From JAUIET01 sp045105115 (GTDB taxonomy: Bacteria > Pseudomonadota > Gammaproteobacteria > Pseudomonadales > JAUIET01): a stretch of DNA of 64,000 nt. This document shows, piece by piece, positions 1 through 8,017 of the stretch. Below the pieces are notes generated by a model, which had not been told where the DNA came from, made no database searches, and worked only from the letters and a program-made list of their open reading frames with translations. Numbering within the stretch: the stretch's first letter is position 1; the number at the start of each line of letters is the position of its first letter. Both the position numbers and the translations under genes were made by a program. The DNA lies in assembly GCA_045105115.1 (NCBI GenBank), contig JBGCDE010000054.1, positions 54,873 through 118,872 of the forward strand, written 5' to 3'.

Positions 1-157
1 CATAACGATTGCTCAACTCATCCAATTCGCGATAGTTCAGAGTCTCTTTGCCGCTCGCAACCGCCAGTTTTTCTGGTCTTTGCCGAATCTGCGTATCAAT
101 TAGATCGAGAAAATTGTCCTTAACTGGAAAATCTCGGTCCGTTGTATTCCAGCTCAT
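1..157 (-). CDS. AMP-dependent acyl/aminoacyl ligase, N-terminal fragment
   Basis: Only the first 52 codons lie in the window; the rest is off the left edge. Read on the minus strand from the ATG ending at 157, the protein opens MSWNTTDRDFPVKDNFLDLI and continues with RPEKLAVASGKETLNYRELD. The pattern 'rPekLAV..g.etLnYrELde.sN' is the usual opening of the ANL superfamily (acyl-CoA ligases and NRPS adenylation domains), which activate a carboxylate as an acyl-adenylate. It diverges from the GNAT gene and sits beside polysaccharide genes and prsK/prsR. An acyl-CoA ligase associated with the exosortase A system is therefore a reasonable guess, but the diagnostic motifs are not visible. A nonribosomal peptide synthetase remains possible. 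Confidence 0.7.
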   Translation of the reverse strand, partial: MSWNTTDRDFPVKDNFLDLIDTQIRQRPEKLAVASGKETLNYRELDELSNRY

Positions 158-480
158 TAAATTCGTACCTTTTGACGTGTCAATCTACTGCTCGTCACTT
201 TAGTGTTTATTGCAAAAAGGCGTGAGAGATCAGGTCTGTGTAAGCAGCATCCCGCCTAATCTATAAAGGGTAGTTAAGCTGATCCAAATTAACAACGCTC
301 CGGCGCTGAATTGCTACCGCTTATCCTTTGTTATTGCTACAAATAATGGCTTGCGTAGTAGCATTGTAAACACTAGAAAACGCGACTGATTGGAGCTGTC
401 ACTTGCTTGCGAACACCTATCAATGCGTCTAGTCTGAAGAGATATATAGGTCGTCAGGTAGACGATTACAGAAAGCCCTT
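158..480. other. Divergent intergenic region, likely promoters
   Basis: This 323-bp AT-rich gap separates two divergent genes and must hold both promoters. I see no ORF with a start signal, no tRNA and no terminator. A TGTCAC/TTGC string near 398-412 resembles a sigma-54 site but lacks the correct GG-N10-GC spacing, so no promoter is called. Confidence 0.5.
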
Positions 481-1176
481 ATGCTTAAGAAAAACGTAAA
501 ACGATTACAAAATCTGTTTCATGATTTTGTATACCAGGAATTTGAAGAGGTTGTCTTTCGAAAAGCGCTGGCTGCCGAGAGCTTTAAAGTCAAGAATTCG
601 GAGGTTCGCGCAGTAGAAGGTGATGCCCGACAGATTGACGATTTTTTGGCATCCGACTCTTATCTGAAACGTTACAGGTCGCGAGCTACAAATTACCTCC
701 AGAATAATTTTCGCGTCACTATGGCGATGCTGAATAACAAACCGATTGGGTTTGTCTGGTGGACAGATTCGCAAGCAGAAGCCCCCGAATGTGTTCATCC
801 GCATGTCGAACGATTTGGTATCGAATTGGGCGAAAAAGAGGTTTACGGATTCGATCTACAAATATTGCCGCAGAATCAAGGTGATAATGTAGCGGGTGAC
901 TTTTTTCATTTGTACAAGATGCAGTTGCTGTCAATGGGGTATCAGACGGTCTGGGGTTGCGCAGAGAAAGACAATCTGCCGGCTATGTGGCTGCATCGTA
1001 TGCAAAGACACGAGGTAGTAAGAACTATTACGTCGCAAAAAATTCTGGGTCGCTTTTTGCGAAGTGATCTTAACGGTGGTGCTTGGTATCTGAAGAACTC
1101 AGCCACCGATCAACACCATATTGATTTTAGGCGCATCTCTCACGTGGCTAACACTGAAAGTGCTGCTACAAACTGA
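481..1176 (+). CDS. GNAT-fold acyltransferase
   Basis: A 231-residue soluble protein. The central part reads as a GNAT domain: a strand with the PIGFVWWTD segment (about residues 88-96), then YGFDLQILPQNQGDNVAGDF where the acetyl-CoA-binding beta4/alpha3 region would be, then the C-terminal N-x-PAMWLHRM...LGRFL segment typical of these folds. The family moves acyl groups from acyl-CoA to an amine or other acceptor; the acceptor cannot be read from sequence. It is 19 bp upstream of a methyltransferase on the same strand and close to glycosyltransferase and deacetylase genes. Acylation of a sugar or envelope component is plausible but inferred. The first 50 residues do not look like GNAT and may be a lineage-specific extension. 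Confidence 0.65.
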   Translation: MLKKNVKRLQNLFHDFVYQEFEEVVFRKALAAESFKVKNSEVRAVEGDARQIDDFLASDSYLKRYRSRATNYLQNNFRVTMAMLNNKPIGFVWWTDSQAEAPECVHPHVERFGIELGEKEVYGFDLQILPQNQGDNVAGDFFHLYKMQLLSMGYQTVWGCAEKDNLPAMWLHRMQRHEVVRTITSQKILGRFLRSDLNGGAWYLKNSATDQHHIDFRRISHVANTESAATN

Positions 1177-1195
1177 AAGTTAAGGAATCAGGATA

Positions 1196-2227
1196 ATGGC
1201 TAAAGTTCACTCGGATGAAGAAGTATGCAAGTTTCTTCAGGCCCTCACTGCACCCGATTCGATTGCGAAGCATGATCAGGCCGACGGTTGGTTCAACAAG
1301 TACTCAGGCAGTTTGCATGACCCAGAAGCGGCCGCGAAGTATGTTCGCGGTCTGCGCAATACGCTCAAATTAGGCGCCAACGAAAACCTCGCTGGTAAGG
1401 CCGTTCTGGATGTTGGCAGTGGTTTTGGTATGGCGTGTGTTGTCATGCGTTTGTGGGGTGCCGAACGGGTTGAAGGGATTGATACGTTTCTTCCAATGGT
1501 TCAGACAACTCAAAGCTACAGCTCGGTTACTCCGGGGTTAGAGGGAATGGTATTCCAGACTGGTCTTTCATATGCGTTGCCGCATGAAGATCAAAGCTTC
1601 GATATTGTGCTGAACTTTGAAGCCTTGTCGCATTTCGTTAACCAGGAACAATCGCTTGCGGAAGCCGTGCGCGTTCTGAAAACCGGCGGTCGATATGTCA
1701 TCGCTGATGATAACAATGGCGCCAACGCGGGTATTGTTCAAGAGAACAGAGAAATATGGGAAAGATTTGAAAATGGACCAACAGGTGAAATACATGGTCA
1801 CAGAGCCAAGCTTGCATACGTAGATTCCAGAGAACAGATTTTGCAAGAGGCCTACCCCGATTTGCCGGCAGAGAAAGCGAAGGAGCTAGCGGTTAACACT
1901 GCTTATATGCTCAAGCAAGACGTGATAGATGCAGGAAAACGTTTTTTAGAGAGTGGAGAGCTACCATCATCCAAATTTCAATCTGATCGCTGTCCGGTTG
2001 AACCGCATGCGGGCCAGTTTATGGAAAATCTCATAGATCCGAGAGAGCTCAGCAGCACCTTGGAAGGCTTGGGTTGCGAATGCGATACGGTGGCCTATTT
2101 TGGCGGTGATGGTAAGGGTGGCTTGATAAAGCTGGTGAATGGCGCGCTAAACACGTTTGTTCCCGGTCCGCTCTTGATTCAAAAATCACCAGGTTTCAAG
2201 GTATATGCCAAACGGATCAGAGCATAA
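1196..2227 (+). CDS. Class I SAM-dependent methyltransferase
   Basis: A 343-residue protein. Motif I is VLDVGSGFGMA at about residues 70-80 (SAM-binding glycine loop). The acidic end of strand 2 is VEGIDTF, and motif IV/post-motif is FDIVLNFEALSHF followed by VLKTGGRYVIADD. The fold is therefore a standard Rossmann methyltransferase. The C-terminal third (residues 190-343) is not recognisable and probably shapes the substrate pocket. A GGA-type ribosome site precedes the ATG. It likely forms a two-gene operon with the GNAT gene just upstream. Methylation of a sugar, lipid or secondary metabolite in the neighbouring polysaccharide pathway is inference. A long 283-bp gap separates it from the next gene. 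Confidence 0.85.
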   Translation: MAKVHSDEEVCKFLQALTAPDSIAKHDQADGWFNKYSGSLHDPEAAAKYVRGLRNTLKLGANENLAGKAVLDVGSGFGMACVVMRLWGAERVEGIDTFLPMVQTTQSYSSVTPGLEGMVFQTGLSYALPHEDQSFDIVLNFEALSHFVNQEQSLAEAVRVLKTGGRYVIADDNNGANAGIVQENREIWERFENGPTGEIHGHRAKLAYVDSREQILQEAYPDLPAEKAKELAVNTAYMLKQDVIDAGKRFLESGELPSSKFQSDRCPVEPHAGQFMENLIDPRELSSTLEGLGCECDTVAYFGGDGKGGLIKLVNGALNTFVPGPLLIQKSPGFKVYAKRIRA

Positions 2228-2510
2228 TTCCTCTTTCTTCCATGCATCATCCGGCTGTACTCAATGGTCAAGAAATTGGCAATTTCGATCTGCTGAAGTA
2301 ATTAACTTCAAGTCTACTGATTCAATTGATATTTTGCTGGTAACGCTATCGATTCCAGTAAGTTGCTGCCGTTTATCTGAGAGTAATGCTCTAAACGCTG
2401 CTGTATTAACGCTATTTTGAGTCTCTATTATACTCAGAAGATAACGTTTTACTCTTGCAAGCATTTGATGCGTGGATTTTCGAAAATAACAGTTTCTGTA
2501 GGCCTTTGAC

Positions 2511-3695
2511 GTGGAATTACTCTTTCTACTGAGTGTTGCAGTTGTGCTGTATATGTTCATCGGCTACCCGCTGCTGCTTGCCTTGCTTGCTCCGGTGACC
2601 GCAATTAGAAAAGCAGTCAGTGGCAAGCCACCAAAGACTGAATTGCACGACTTCCCTTTGGTCAGCGTCGTGATTGCGGCGCACAACGAGGAGAATAGCA
2701 TTGTGCGACGGATGCAAAATTTGCTCTCACAAAGTTATCCAATGAACAAGGTTCAGTTTATTGTCGGGCTTGATGGGTGCAGCGACAGTACTAAAGTGAA
2801 GCTTGAGTCTCAACGCGAGAATATCGAAAATGAAGGTGCGACACTAAAAATTATAGAGTTCGCTGATAGAAGTGGAAAGCCCACAGTATTAAATGCAGCT
2901 ATTGGTCATTGCGAACACGATATTGTTGTGTTTGCTGACGTGCGACAAACCTATGCTTCAAATGCACTTAGGAATCTCATCAAACATTTTGCTGATGAAC
3001 GAATAGGTGCTGTGAGCGGTGAGCTGTTTTTAGAAGAACCTACAGATCGCCACGGGGTTGCCGAAGCGGGTGCGTACTGGCGCTACGAGAAGCTGATTCG
3101 AAAGCTTGAATCAAAGTATCATTCAACAATTGGCGCGACTGGTGCGATCTATGCAATCAGAAAACCCTTGTATCAGGAAATTCCAGTTCGCACGTTGATT
3201 GATGATGTGGTCATACCAATGCAAATATGCATGCAAGGTCATCAAGTCAAGTTTGCTGGGGATGCCCACGCTTATGATGTAGCGCCATCAGACAGTAATC
3301 GTGAATGGTTTCGAAAAGTGAGAACGCTTGCTGGAAATTGGCAACTGCTGTCAATACGCCCCAATTTTTTCAATCCGATCAAAAACCCTGTCTGGCTTCA
3401 GTTTATGTCGCACAAAATGTTACGACTGACGTTGCCGTTTTGTTTGCTGACTGCGCTATTTAGCAGTTATCTGATGATAGATCAGCAATTTTTTGCAACT
3501 GCGTTTATGTTGCAATGCCTGCTCTACGCAATTGGCTGTGCCTCCTTCTTCTTTGATCGCTTACGACAGCTCCGAATTCCGGGGCTTATTTACTTTTTTT
3601 GTATACTCAACGCCGCGATAGTTGTTGGCTTTTATCGCTTAGCTAGCGGCAAGAAAGAAGGGCTCTGGACCTTCGCCTATAAGACTGGTTCTTGA
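2511..3695 (+). CDS. Membrane glycosyltransferase family 2 (PgaC/cellulose-synthase-like)
   Basis: A 394-residue protein with a GTG start. An N-terminal hydrophobic helix (residues 2-30) is followed by a GT-A domain beginning VSVVIAAHNEEN (about 51-62), with LDGCSDST (nucleotide-sugar site), FADVRQTY (DxD-like aspartate), and IDDVVIP with RKVRTLAGN in the Q/RxxRW region of processive enzymes. Three further membrane helices close the protein (about 305-385). This matches enzymes that polymerise an exopolysaccharide at the inner membrane from nucleotide sugars. It is 9 bp upstream of a NodB deacetylase, a pairing seen in poly-GlcNAc-type systems and XrtA-associated polysaccharide clusters. Sugar specificity cannot be told. 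Confidence 0.85.
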   Translation: MELLFLLSVAVVLYMFIGYPLLLALLAPVTAIRKAVSGKPPKTELHDFPLVSVVIAAHNEENSIVRRMQNLLSQSYPMNKVQFIVGLDGCSDSTKVKLESQRENIENEGATLKIIEFADRSGKPTVLNAAIGHCEHDIVVFADVRQTYASNALRNLIKHFADERIGAVSGELFLEEPTDRHGVAEAGAYWRYEKLIRKLESKYHSTIGATGAIYAIRKPLYQEIPVRTLIDDVVIPMQICMQGHQVKFAGDAHAYDVAPSDSNREWFRKVRTLAGNWQLLSIRPNFFNPIKNPVWLQFMSHKMLRLTLPFCLLTALFSSYLMIDQQFFATAFMLQCLLYAIGCASFFFDRLRQLRIPGLIYFFCILNAAIVVGFYRLASGKKEGLWTFAYKTGS

Positions 3696-3704
3696 GTTAG
3701 AAGC

Positions 3705-4484
3705 GTGTCAATTCCCGTCCTGATGTATCACGCCATTGGTTCTGGCTCATCGAGTACTCAGCAATACGATGATGCTGATTTCGTTGTTTCAGAAAACAAT
3801 TTCAAGGCGCAGCTCAGCTATCTGAAAGACAATGGTTTTTCCAGTTGCCGACTGGATGATGTACCGTCTTTGCTACTTGCTACGAATCGCAAGGTGATTA
3901 TTAGCTTTGATGATGGTCACGCCAGTGACGTGAGCATCGCTTTGCCCCTATTACAAGAATATGGCTTTAGCGCAGAGTTTTTCTTCACAAGCAATTGGAT
4001 AGGCCAAGAAGGTTATGTGGATGAGGAAGGCATTCGTGCATTGCATAGCGCAGGCATGGGTATAGGTAGCCATGGGGTCACTCATCAGTTCTTTAATGAC
4101 TTTTCTTTCAGCGCAGCCGAAGATGAGCTTGTGCGCTCAACCGAAAGCTTGTCGAACATAATCAGCGCCCCGGTTGACCGCTTTTCAGCGCCAGGTGGAA
4201 GATTGCCAGACGAGCTCGAGAAACTAATGGCGTTGTGCGGTATCAAATATGTTTGTACATCCGAAATAGATACATGCAATAGCAATAACTTCCCACTCGA
4301 GGTTCCGCGAATCGCGATTCGTAATGACACATCAATCGAACTATTTGAAAAAATAGTGAATGCAGACGCCGCATACTACCGCCGTCATCAAGTCAGAAAA
4401 TCCGCATTGGTTTTGTTACGAACTGTACTGGGTAATCAGCGATACATGAATATGCGTGAAAAACTACTGCAGTTAAGACCCTGA
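3705..4484 (+). CDS. NodB-type polysaccharide deacetylase
   Basis: A 259-residue carbohydrate esterase 4 domain with a GTG start. It has the VLMYHAI opening, SFDDGH (motif 1, catalytic and metal aspartates at about 69-70), SHGVTH (motif 2, metal histidines about 123 and 127) and RFSAPGG (motif 3). These enzymes remove N- or O-acetyl groups from sugars using a divalent metal. There is no signal peptide or lipobox, so unlike PgaB it should act in the cytoplasm, perhaps on a lipid-linked intermediate. This is also how the XrtA-associated deacetylases are built. It is coupled to the glycosyltransferase just upstream and convergent with prsR. Confidence 0.9.
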   Translation: MSIPVLMYHAIGSGSSSTQQYDDADFVVSENNFKAQLSYLKDNGFSSCRLDDVPSLLLATNRKVIISFDDGHASDVSIALPLLQEYGFSAEFFFTSNWIGQEGYVDEEGIRALHSAGMGIGSHGVTHQFFNDFSFSAAEDELVRSTESLSNIISAPVDRFSAPGGRLPDELEKLMALCGIKYVCTSEIDTCNSNNFPLEVPRIAIRNDTSIELFEKIVNADAAYYRRHQVRKSALVLLRTVLGNQRYMNMREKLLQLRP

Positions 4485-4506
4485 GTATTGGTAAATAACC
4501 GAACTA

Positions 4507-5862
4507 TTAATCCTCCAGATCCAGTTCGTATTTTTTTACCAGGTCATACAGCGTCGGGCGAGTTATTCCAAGTAACTTGGCCGCGGCAGAGACGTTACCG
4601 TTCGCCGTTGCGAGCGCTCCATTAATCGCTTTCACTTCAGCTTCTTGTCGTACTTGTCGTAAATTGAGTATTTGCTCTTCTCCAACACTCAAACCAAGGT
4701 CTTGCGCGCTAATCTTATTATCATCTGTCATGATAACCGCTCGCTTTACTTTGTTCTCAAGCTCGCGGATATTTCCTGGCCAGCCATAGTTTTCTACTGC
4801 GATAGCGGCATCAGCAGCGAGGCCCTTGATTTTACGTTTTTGTTCAGCATTGTATTTGCTGACCAAATGTCTCGCTAGCAACACAGTGTCTGATCCGCGT
4901 TCACGCAAAGGCGGTAATTCAATAATCATTTCGCTGATGCGGTAAAATAGGTCTTCACGAAAAGTCCCTTCACCAACCATAGTTTCTAAATCCTTATTGG
5001 TTGCGCATAGCACTCTGACATCTACTGGAATTTCATCTCTGCCGCCAACGCGCTCGATCACCCTTTCCTGCAAAAAGCGCAGTAGTTTAGCTTGCAATGC
5101 CAAAGGCATATCGCCAATTTCATCTAGAAATAGTGTGCCATTACCCGCTACTTCTACCTTTCCTAGAGTGCGTTTTGCAGCGCCAGTAAAAGCGCCTTTC
5201 TCATATCCAAATAGCTCACTTTCCATGAGATTTTCCGGCACAGCTGCACAGTTGATTGCAACAAAACGCCCATCACGGTTTTCGCTCAGATTATGGATGG
5301 CTCGTGCAAACACCTCCTTGCCTGTGCCACTTTCACCCAGAACCAAACAGGTGACTTGTGTAGGTGCAATTTTCTCCACCGTACGACAGACTTCCAACAT
5401 GTTCGGCGCGGAAGCGATGATTCCATCGAGTGGCGATTTAGCTTGTGCCGCCAGATTTCTATTCTGAAGTTCGAGATCGTGCATCTGAAACGCACGCTGC
5501 ACAATCAAATCCAAAACTTCCGTATTGACCGGTTTTTCGTAAAAGTCGTAGGCACCAATTGAGACAGCGCGTACTGCATTCTCATAGTCATGATTGCCGG
5601 TGACGACAATGACCTTGGTGTAAGGCGCCAGACGCAGTATTTCGTCCAATGCCATGAAGCCCTCTTCGACTCCTTCATCATCTGGCGGTAAGCCTAGATC
5701 CTGTAAGACAACTTCCGGTTCATGCTTGCGTAGTTCAGCGATAGCCGCCTCGCGGTCACCGGCAATGATCACTTCGTATTGATCAAAGTGCCAGCGTAAT
5801 TGACTTTGCAGTCCAAGATCGTCTTCGACGATCAGTAGCGTTTTTTTCTCATTATCCGACAT
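4507..5862 (-). CDS. prsR: PrsR, sigma-54-dependent response regulator of PEP-CTERM/XrtA systems
   Basis: 451 residues in the NtrC-type order. The receiver domain has IVEDD and phospho-acceptor D55 in VVLQDLGLP. A central AAA+ domain has GESGTGKE (176-183), the sigma-54-contacting loop GAFTGA (223-228), Walker B TLFLDEIG and the WPGNIRELEN segment. A Fis-type helix-turn-helix ends the protein (NVSAAAKLLGITRPTLYDL). It should activate sigma-54 promoters of exopolysaccharide and PEP-CTERM genes when phosphorylated by PrsK. Its start lies 11 bp inside the end of prsK, so the two are translationally coupled. The family assignment rests on this pairing and on the adjacent polysaccharide genes. No exosortase gene is in the window. 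Confidence 0.9.
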   Translation of the reverse strand: MSDNEKKTLLIVEDDLGLQSQLRWHFDQYEVIIAGDREAAIAELRKHEPEVVLQDLGLPPDDEGVEEGFMALDEILRLAPYTKVIVVTGNHDYENAVRAVSIGAYDFYEKPVNTEVLDLIVQRAFQMHDLELQNRNLAAQAKSPLDGIIASAPNMLEVCRTVEKIAPTQVTCLVLGESGTGKEVFARAIHNLSENRDGRFVAINCAAVPENLMESELFGYEKGAFTGAAKRTLGKVEVAGNGTLFLDEIGDMPLALQAKLLRFLQERVIERVGGRDEIPVDVRVLCATNKDLETMVGEGTFREDLFYRISEMIIELPPLRERGSDTVLLARHLVSKYNAEQKRKIKGLAADAAIAVENYGWPGNIRELENKVKRAVIMTDDNKISAQDLGLSVGEEQILNLRQVRQEAEVKAINGALATANGNVSAAAKLLGITRPTLYDLVKKYELDLED

Positions 5863-7906
5863 GCTGTATCTGTTCCTCTACAATCGGCATCGTAATATTA
5901 AAAGTTGTTCCAACACCTTCTGTGCTTTGAACTTTAACATCACCGCCTAGATTGCGTATGTATTCCCGGGTCTGAAAAACGCCAATGCCCATCCCCTGAC
6001 CGGATTTGGTCGTGTCAAACGGTTTGAACAAGCGGTCCTTAATGAAATCATCCGCCATGCCTTGTCCGTTGTCTTCAACAGTAACCAGCACCTTCTTTTC
6101 GTTAAGCTCTACGAACACATCAACAAATCCATTGGCGGGCGTGGCTTCCTGCGCGTTTTTTATCACATGAGCAAAAATCATAACTAAATGATCGTGATCG
6201 CCTGTTACCCACACCGAGTCATTATCCATTCGCAGCGAAGGGGCAGGTTTTTTATCTCGGCACTTATTAACTGATTCCAGCAAAATGCGATTGAGCTCCA
6301 GACTGCGAGTTTTGGATGGTCCTCGTTGTTGCATTTTGCTCAGCAAATTGCTCATTCTTGCAACCGAGTTTTCGATGGTCTTGATAGCGTCTTCGACAAA
6401 CGCCGGGTTTTCTTTATGTTTTTTGGCGTTCTCAACCACTAGTGCCTGCTGCGCGATCAGGTTCTTGAGGTCGTGCATAATGAAAGCCGTCAGCTTATTG
6501 TAAGTGTCAAATTGCTTTGACTGAGCAAGCTGCTCTGCGGCTACATGCAATGCGAGGTAACTGCCCAACTGACGCCCCACTGTTTTCAATACATCAAGAT
6601 CTTCCCAACTAAGATTAGTCGTATTATCCGCGCGGCATAGCGAAATAAAGCCTAGCAGACGTTGCTGCGCGATCAGCGGCACTACTACCCATATTTCGCT
6701 GATCTGGCCAAGCCACTCTGGTAGTGCCAGATTGTGATTGGCGTTGTTGCGATGATTGCCTTGCGGGTGAAAAACCCAATCAGCTGCCAGCAGTTCGCCA
6801 AAGTCGCTGTCGCCAGGTACTGACGGCAGAGCATCGAAGTTGTCCAGGGTGCTTGCGGCGAATCTGAAATCATCGTCGTTGCGCAACCATAGACAGGCTG
6901 AGCTTGCGTGAAAAACCGCGCACGCAGCATCGAGCGCAATGGCTTTCTCATTCTTGTCAGCCGAAGGCTGCGAAAGAATGTTAATCAGATTCAACCATTC
7001 GGTTCTATAGTCGTATTTATGCATAAAGAAATTCTTATTGATAAATACACGAATCGAGGCTCGTAAATTAGGTGAAGTAAACAGTATTAGCAGAGTTGTT
7101 CCAGCCCCCACTAATAGAGCCACTTGAAGAATAGTTCCCCAACTTCCACCAAACGCTTTAACGTAGTAAGCGGTTGCCGCCATTACAAACAAAAACACAC
7201 CAGCAATCACTAGACTGGCACTGTAAAACACCATTTTTCTGGAGATGCTCACGCGGCTGCTGTGCTGGCTTCGTGTACTTGCGAATAGCAAACTGATGCC
7301 GGCAATCAGGTTTACGACCGGTCGAAATTCCTCAATCGACGAGTCGATGCGGTTAAAAAGGAGGGCATTGGCGTAGAACACAATATCAAATATAAAGAAC
7401 AGCGCCGTTCCGATGCATAAAAAAAGAACGGCTTGCTTTTGTCGATCGAGAGTATTTCTCAGCACCTGCTCAACGACAATAATGCCCAAAAGACCCAGCA
7501 GTAAGTTGGCCCAAATCAGTGCGCTTAATGCATCGGGCGCACCGCCCCGAATGATTAAGTAGGGTGCAAATAAGGCTCCGGCCAGCATCAGCAAACCGAG
7601 TAGCGCATACATTGGTAATAAACGCTGTCGCCCCTGCTCGTCGGCGACATGAAGTAGCAAGGTGGCAAGCAATGCGGTAACCCATCCAGCGTAGTGCAAT
7701 GTTGCTAATACCTGAGTTAAGGCAGTTGGCTGTGTTGACTGGCCAGGGGAGATGCTGAAATGCCAGCAAGCCGTTATCAGGCTGGCCACAATAAACAAGG
7801 GGGAATAGATTCCTTCCCGCCAGGGTCGTATGAAAACGAAAGCCAATACGATGAACAGCAAACTTGCCGCAGTATGGCTGCTAAAGACGAATTGATCGAT
7901 GGGCAT
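5852..7906 (-). CDS. prsK: PrsK, membrane histidine kinase of PEP-CTERM/XrtA systems
   Basis: 684 residues. About eight to ten hydrophobic segments fill residues 5-280, followed by the KNFFMHKYDYRTEWL segment typical of PrsK, a GAF-like domain (about 305-455), and a kinase core. The core has H-box FIMHDLKNL (H478), N-box VIKNAQEATP, G1 VEDNGQGMADDF and G2 GQGMGIGVFQTREYI. It senses an unknown signal in the inner membrane and phosphorylates PrsR, encoded by the overlapping downstream gene. In known clusters this pair controls exopolysaccharide genes, matching the glycosyltransferase and deacetylase genes next door. I see no strong promoter in the 111-bp gap upstream. Confidence 0.9.
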   Translation of the reverse strand: MPIDQFVFSSHTAASLLFIVLAFVFIRPWREGIYSPLFIVASLITACWHFSISPGQSTQPTALTQVLATLHYAGWVTALLATLLLHVADEQGRQRLLPMYALLGLLMLAGALFAPYLIIRGGAPDALSALIWANLLLGLLGIIVVEQVLRNTLDRQKQAVLFLCIGTALFFIFDIVFYANALLFNRIDSSIEEFRPVVNLIAGISLLFASTRSQHSSRVSISRKMVFYSASLVIAGVFLFVMAATAYYVKAFGGSWGTILQVALLVGAGTTLLILFTSPNLRASIRVFINKNFFMHKYDYRTEWLNLINILSQPSADKNEKAIALDAACAVFHASSACLWLRNDDDFRFAASTLDNFDALPSVPGDSDFGELLAADWVFHPQGNHRNNANHNLALPEWLGQISEIWVVVPLIAQQRLLGFISLCRADNTTNLSWEDLDVLKTVGRQLGSYLALHVAAEQLAQSKQFDTYNKLTAFIMHDLKNLIAQQALVVENAKKHKENPAFVEDAIKTIENSVARMSNLLSKMQQRGPSKTRSLELNRILLESVNKCRDKKPAPSLRMDNDSVWVTGDHDHLVMIFAHVIKNAQEATPANGFVDVFVELNEKKVLVTVEDNGQGMADDFIKDRLFKPFDTTKSGQGMGIGVFQTREYIRNLGGDVKVQSTEGVGTTFNITMPIVEEQIQHVG

Positions 7907-8017
7907 TGCAGTGGGCTCTGAACGGCCAGCGTTAGATGGAAACGCTAATTATGCAATAAACGGCGGGAGCTGATTGTGGTAATACTGTCGCTAAAGTGGA
8001 TCAGTTGATCTGAGCGC

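Noticed and set aside
391..412. TGGAGC...TGTCAC/TTGC string resembling a sigma-54 -24/-12 promoter for the GNAT gene
   Set aside because: The GG-to-GC distance is 11 or 9, not the nearly invariant 10, so it is not called in spite of the nearby PrsR.
2205..2420. 71-codon frame in the gap before the GT2 gene
   Set aside because: Overlaps the methyltransferase end, no ribosome site, and no recognisable protein features.
4997..5467. 156-codon frame on the plus strand
   Set aside because: It lies antisense inside prsR, which has full domain support, and has no homology or ribosome site.
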